64,000 bases of DNA, taken from Cunninghamia lanceolata. Lineage: Eukaryota > Streptophyta > Pinopsida > Cupressales > Cupressaceae. Below the pieces are notes generated by a model. It worked only from the letters and a program-made list of their open reading frames with translations, made no database searches and was not told where the DNA came from. Numbering within the stretch: position 1 is the stretch's first letter; each line of letters starts with the position of its first letter. Both the position numbers and the translations under genes were made by a program. This document shows, piece by piece, positions 61,301 to 64,000 of the stretch. The stretch is taken from the NCBI GenBank assembly GCA_027924645.1, contig BSBN01000254.1:13100001-13164000 (forward strand), given 5' to 3'.

Positions 61301-63134
61301 AAATGATGCCAAGAAGAGATACTCATCCTATGATTTGGAGATGTATGCTCTAGTCCAGTCACTTAAGAAATGGAGGCATTACTTGATGCCCAAAGAATTC
61401 ATAGTATTCACAGATAATCAGGCCCTCAGTTTCTTAAACAGTCAAGAGAAACTAAACCATAGACACATGAAATGGGTGTAAACTTTGCAAGCTTTCACTT
61501 TCACACTCAAGCACAAGAAAGGGGTTAAGAACAAAGTAGCAGATGCTTTGAGCAGGAGAGTTCTGACCATAAAGCAGATCCAATTGGAGAGTGTTGGGAT
61601 TGATTCGTTGAAGACAATGTATGTAGATGATGAAGACTTTGGAGAGATCTATAAGGTATGTACTTCTTTTGGAGACAAATATCATGTTGAGTTTTCTGAA
61701 TTTCTGATCCAAGATGGATTACTTTTCAAAGGTGGACAACTATGTATTCCCAGATGCTCTATGAGACTGAATATTATTCAGGAAAAACATTGTGGGGCTC
61801 TATCAGGACATTTTGGTCTTGATAAAACTCTTGATCTAGTAAAAAGACATTACTATTGGCCTAACTTACAGTCAGATGTGAGAAAATTTGTGGAAGCATG
61901 TGTAATATGTCAGAAAGCCAAAGGAAGATCCACCAATGTAGGTTTGTATCAGTCATTACCCATTCCTTCTAGGCCATGGGAGAGCATAAGCATGGATTTT
62001 GTACTAGGTTTGCCTAGGACAAGGAAAGGATATGATAGTGTTTTTGTGGTAGTAGACAGATTCAGTAAAATGGCACATTTCTTACCATGTAAAACCACTT
62101 ATGATGCTTCATATGTTGCTGATTTGTTTTTCAAAGAGATCATGAGAATACATGGTTTACCATTGAACATAGTATCAGACAGAGATGTGAAGTTTATTGG
62201 CCACTTCTGGAGAACTCTTTGGAAAAAGCTGGGAATAAATTTGTCATTCTCATCAGCCTACCATCCTCAAACAGATGGGCAGACTGAAGTTGTTAACCAT
62301 TCATTGGGTAACCTACTCAGGTGTTTAACTAGACAACATGGAGAGAAATGGGATAATATCCTCCCACAAGCAGAATTTTCTTATAATGACACCATCAATA
62401 GGAGTACAGGAAAGTCACCTTTTCAGATAGTGTATGAACTTCATCCCAGGGGTATTCTGGAGCTGAGAGATCTACCTGTAGGAGATCCTATTAGTACATA
62501 TGGTGAAACTTTTGCTTCAACTATTAAAGAAGTGCATGATCAGGTCAAGCACCAACTCCAACAGGCTACAACAAAGTACAAAACATATGCTGACTAGAAG
62601 AAAAGAGATTTACAGTTTGCAATTAGAGATTTGGTCTGGGTAAATCTGAAGAAGGAGTGGCTCCCCAAAGGTAAGTATACTAAGCTAATGCAGAGGAAGA
62701 TTGGACCCTGTCAAATTTTAAAGAAGTGTGGACAGAATGCATATGAGATCCAACTTCCTCCAGATCTTGGATTGTCCCCAATTTTTAATGTCTGTGATTT
62801 GACTCCATACAAGCCAAATGTAGATATAGAACAGGAACCATTGTAGACAGCAGATGATGATATTCCTAAGCATGATCCACCAAAGTTGAACCACATCTTA
62901 GACTCATGAGTGATCAAAAAGACCAGAAACAAAGAATACTTGGAGTATTTGGTAGTTTGGCAAGGACAACCAGATTCAGAGGTAGTTTGGATGACTGCTA
63001 ACCAGATTTCAAATCATGGTATAGACCTACAAACTCTGATCTCAAAGGGGCTTGAGATCTCTTCTCCCGGGGAGTATGGTGCAGGGGCACCCCTTCAAAA
63101 GGACCAACATGCACAAGAAGAAGAAGAAGACTAA
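58395..63134 (+). pseudogene. chromovirus gag-pol, one frame with nonsense codons
   Basis: ATG 58395 (MSEGEALD) fits best, since an upstream in-frame start at 58362 adds only a few residues. Domains by approximate residue: coiled coil 30-65; gag 110-260 (GAALTWWN at 146); RG-rich; zinc knuckle CYNCNQEGHIASRC at 340; protease LIDSGSTENFVS at 437; reverse transcriptase 620-830 with YLDD at 794; RNase H from 940 (VECDASH); integrase HHCC near 1130-1180 and a MDFVLGLP site at 1200; SPIFNVCDLTPYKP near 1470; chromodomain 1500-1535 (EYLEYLVVWQG). No frameshift occurs in 4,740 bp. Stops are at 59226, 59289, 60159, 61176, 61479, 62595, 62844 and 62907, each explicable as C-to-T in CAG, CAA or CGA. 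The frame ends 58 bp inside the 3' LTR. Confidence 0.9.
63063..63076 (+). promoter_or_regulatory. polypurine tract, short
   Basis: CCCGGGGAGTA before the LTR at 63077 is the only purine-rich candidate. The G run is short, and the equivalent site at 30520-30533 has AAATGGGGGAGTA, so this tract may have decayed. Confidence 0.5.
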
Positions 63135-64000
63135 CATTATTTTGACATTTCATGTTATCTATAACACCTTCAAATGTAACATATAATGTTAGCATTTTCT
63201 GTATGAAGTTTCTGACAGTTTGGATTAAGGGAAAGATAATCAAGGAGTCTTAGCTGTCAGAGTTTTGTTGTCTCATGCAAAACAGATGTCATTTGTAGTA
63301 GATTAAGGGTTTCCACCTATAATTTTGAAAAGATAAAAATCCCAGAAACAGAGGAGAATGTCAGTCCCTCGCATTGGGAAAGATAAAAAGGGGAAAACCT
63401 TTTGTAGAGGATGGGGATAGTTTTTTGGGTCTGGGCTCTGAATAGTCTAATGTAAATTTCTGAACATCAAGGAGGAATAGAAGTTTTGCAATTTACTTTC
63501 TTTCCAGATTCTGAATACTGTGTAAATATCTAGTGTAGATACTCTGTGTAGAAATTCCTTCTATGTAGGGTTTGTATATAGTTTAGTTTTGTGCTTCTGT
63601 GGTCGAAGTAATTGAATAAATCCATTCCACTGGTAGATTTTTGGGGAAATCAGTGGAATGGACTTGTAAACTAACCCCCTCCATTTTTGTTTATTTGTTT
63701 GACTGTTAAGTATGGTGGGATAGAATTTGCAGAATCCTTTCCTGAGAAGATCGTCTTTAAGTATGTGTATTACTGCATTTGTAGAGTGAATATTTTGTGT
63801 GTATCCTTCAGTTGTGTCTGTATGAGCATCATTGAACAGTTTAGATGTCAATTCAAGCCTGAAATGTATGTTTTGGAGACATCAGCGTGAGTTTCAACTG
63901 TGCCACCGACGGAGAAACCATCGGCGTAAGGATTGATATCGGCATGTCGAAATTAGATTCATCCAATGGTGAAAGTCTCACCGATAGTAGTCATGGCCGA
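63077..64000 (+). repeat. 3' LTR of chromovirus, first 924 bp
   Basis: Same start as the LTR at 40963, closely matching to the window edge. AATAAA at 63615-63620 is followed directly by hairpin arms around 63620-63632 and 63651-63663. Confidence 0.92.

Overview
This window looks like intergenic DNA from a large, repeat-rich seed-plant genome. I found no host gene, rRNA, tRNA or CRISPR array. Almost everything I can assign is LTR retrotransposon sequence, inserted in layers and decaying. The mix (Tat-like Ty3/gypsy, chromoviruses, several Ty1/copia lineages, kilobase LTRs, tRNA-iMet primer sites) suggests a plant, and the density of old nested copies fits a gymnosperm-like genome, but the species cannot be read from the sequence.

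Left part, 1-10.2 kb: a minus-strand Ty3/gypsy element (gag remnant at 1-1100, 5' LTR 3860-4199) sits inside the reverse transcriptase of a minus-strand copia element (coding remnant 4200-7510, 5' LTR 7524-8161). A small non-autonomous copia-type element (1429-3453) is inserted in the gypsy leader. Beyond the copia LTR lies a plus-strand gypsy integrase end (8240-8900), then tandem repeats of 78 bp and 36 bp.

Middle, 10.2-18.5 kb: a plus-strand copia element with 5' LTR 10227-10671, a long leader and a broken gag-protease, then a probable solo LTR (13735-14871), then about 3.6 kb that I could not assign apart from short repeats.

Right part, 18.5-64 kb: one old Tat-like gypsy element (extra ORF1, gag, protease, archaeal-type RNase H, reverse transcriptase, RNase H, start of integrase) is the base of a nested stack. 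A copia element (27806-40728, 5-bp target duplication with one mismatch) interrupts it, and a gag-protease-only gypsy element (28679-34580, perfect duplication) lies inside that copia's 5' LTR. A chromovirus (40963 to beyond 64000) interrupts the Tat integrase. Inside its 5' LTR lies a nearly intact Tekay/Del-like chromovirus (41966-57394, perfect duplication) whose 5.2-kb LTRs are longer than its internal region.

The elements interact as parasites of one another. The gag-protease-only element shares LTR family and gag with the chromovirus at 40963 and could have been mobilised by such relatives. The small element at 1429-3453 shares its leader with the copia element at 10227. Most in-frame stops are of the kind made by C-to-T change at CAG, CAA or CGA codons, consistent with long silencing by cytosine methylation. 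LTR divergence counted by eye (about 6%, 3% and 0.4%) agrees with the nesting order.
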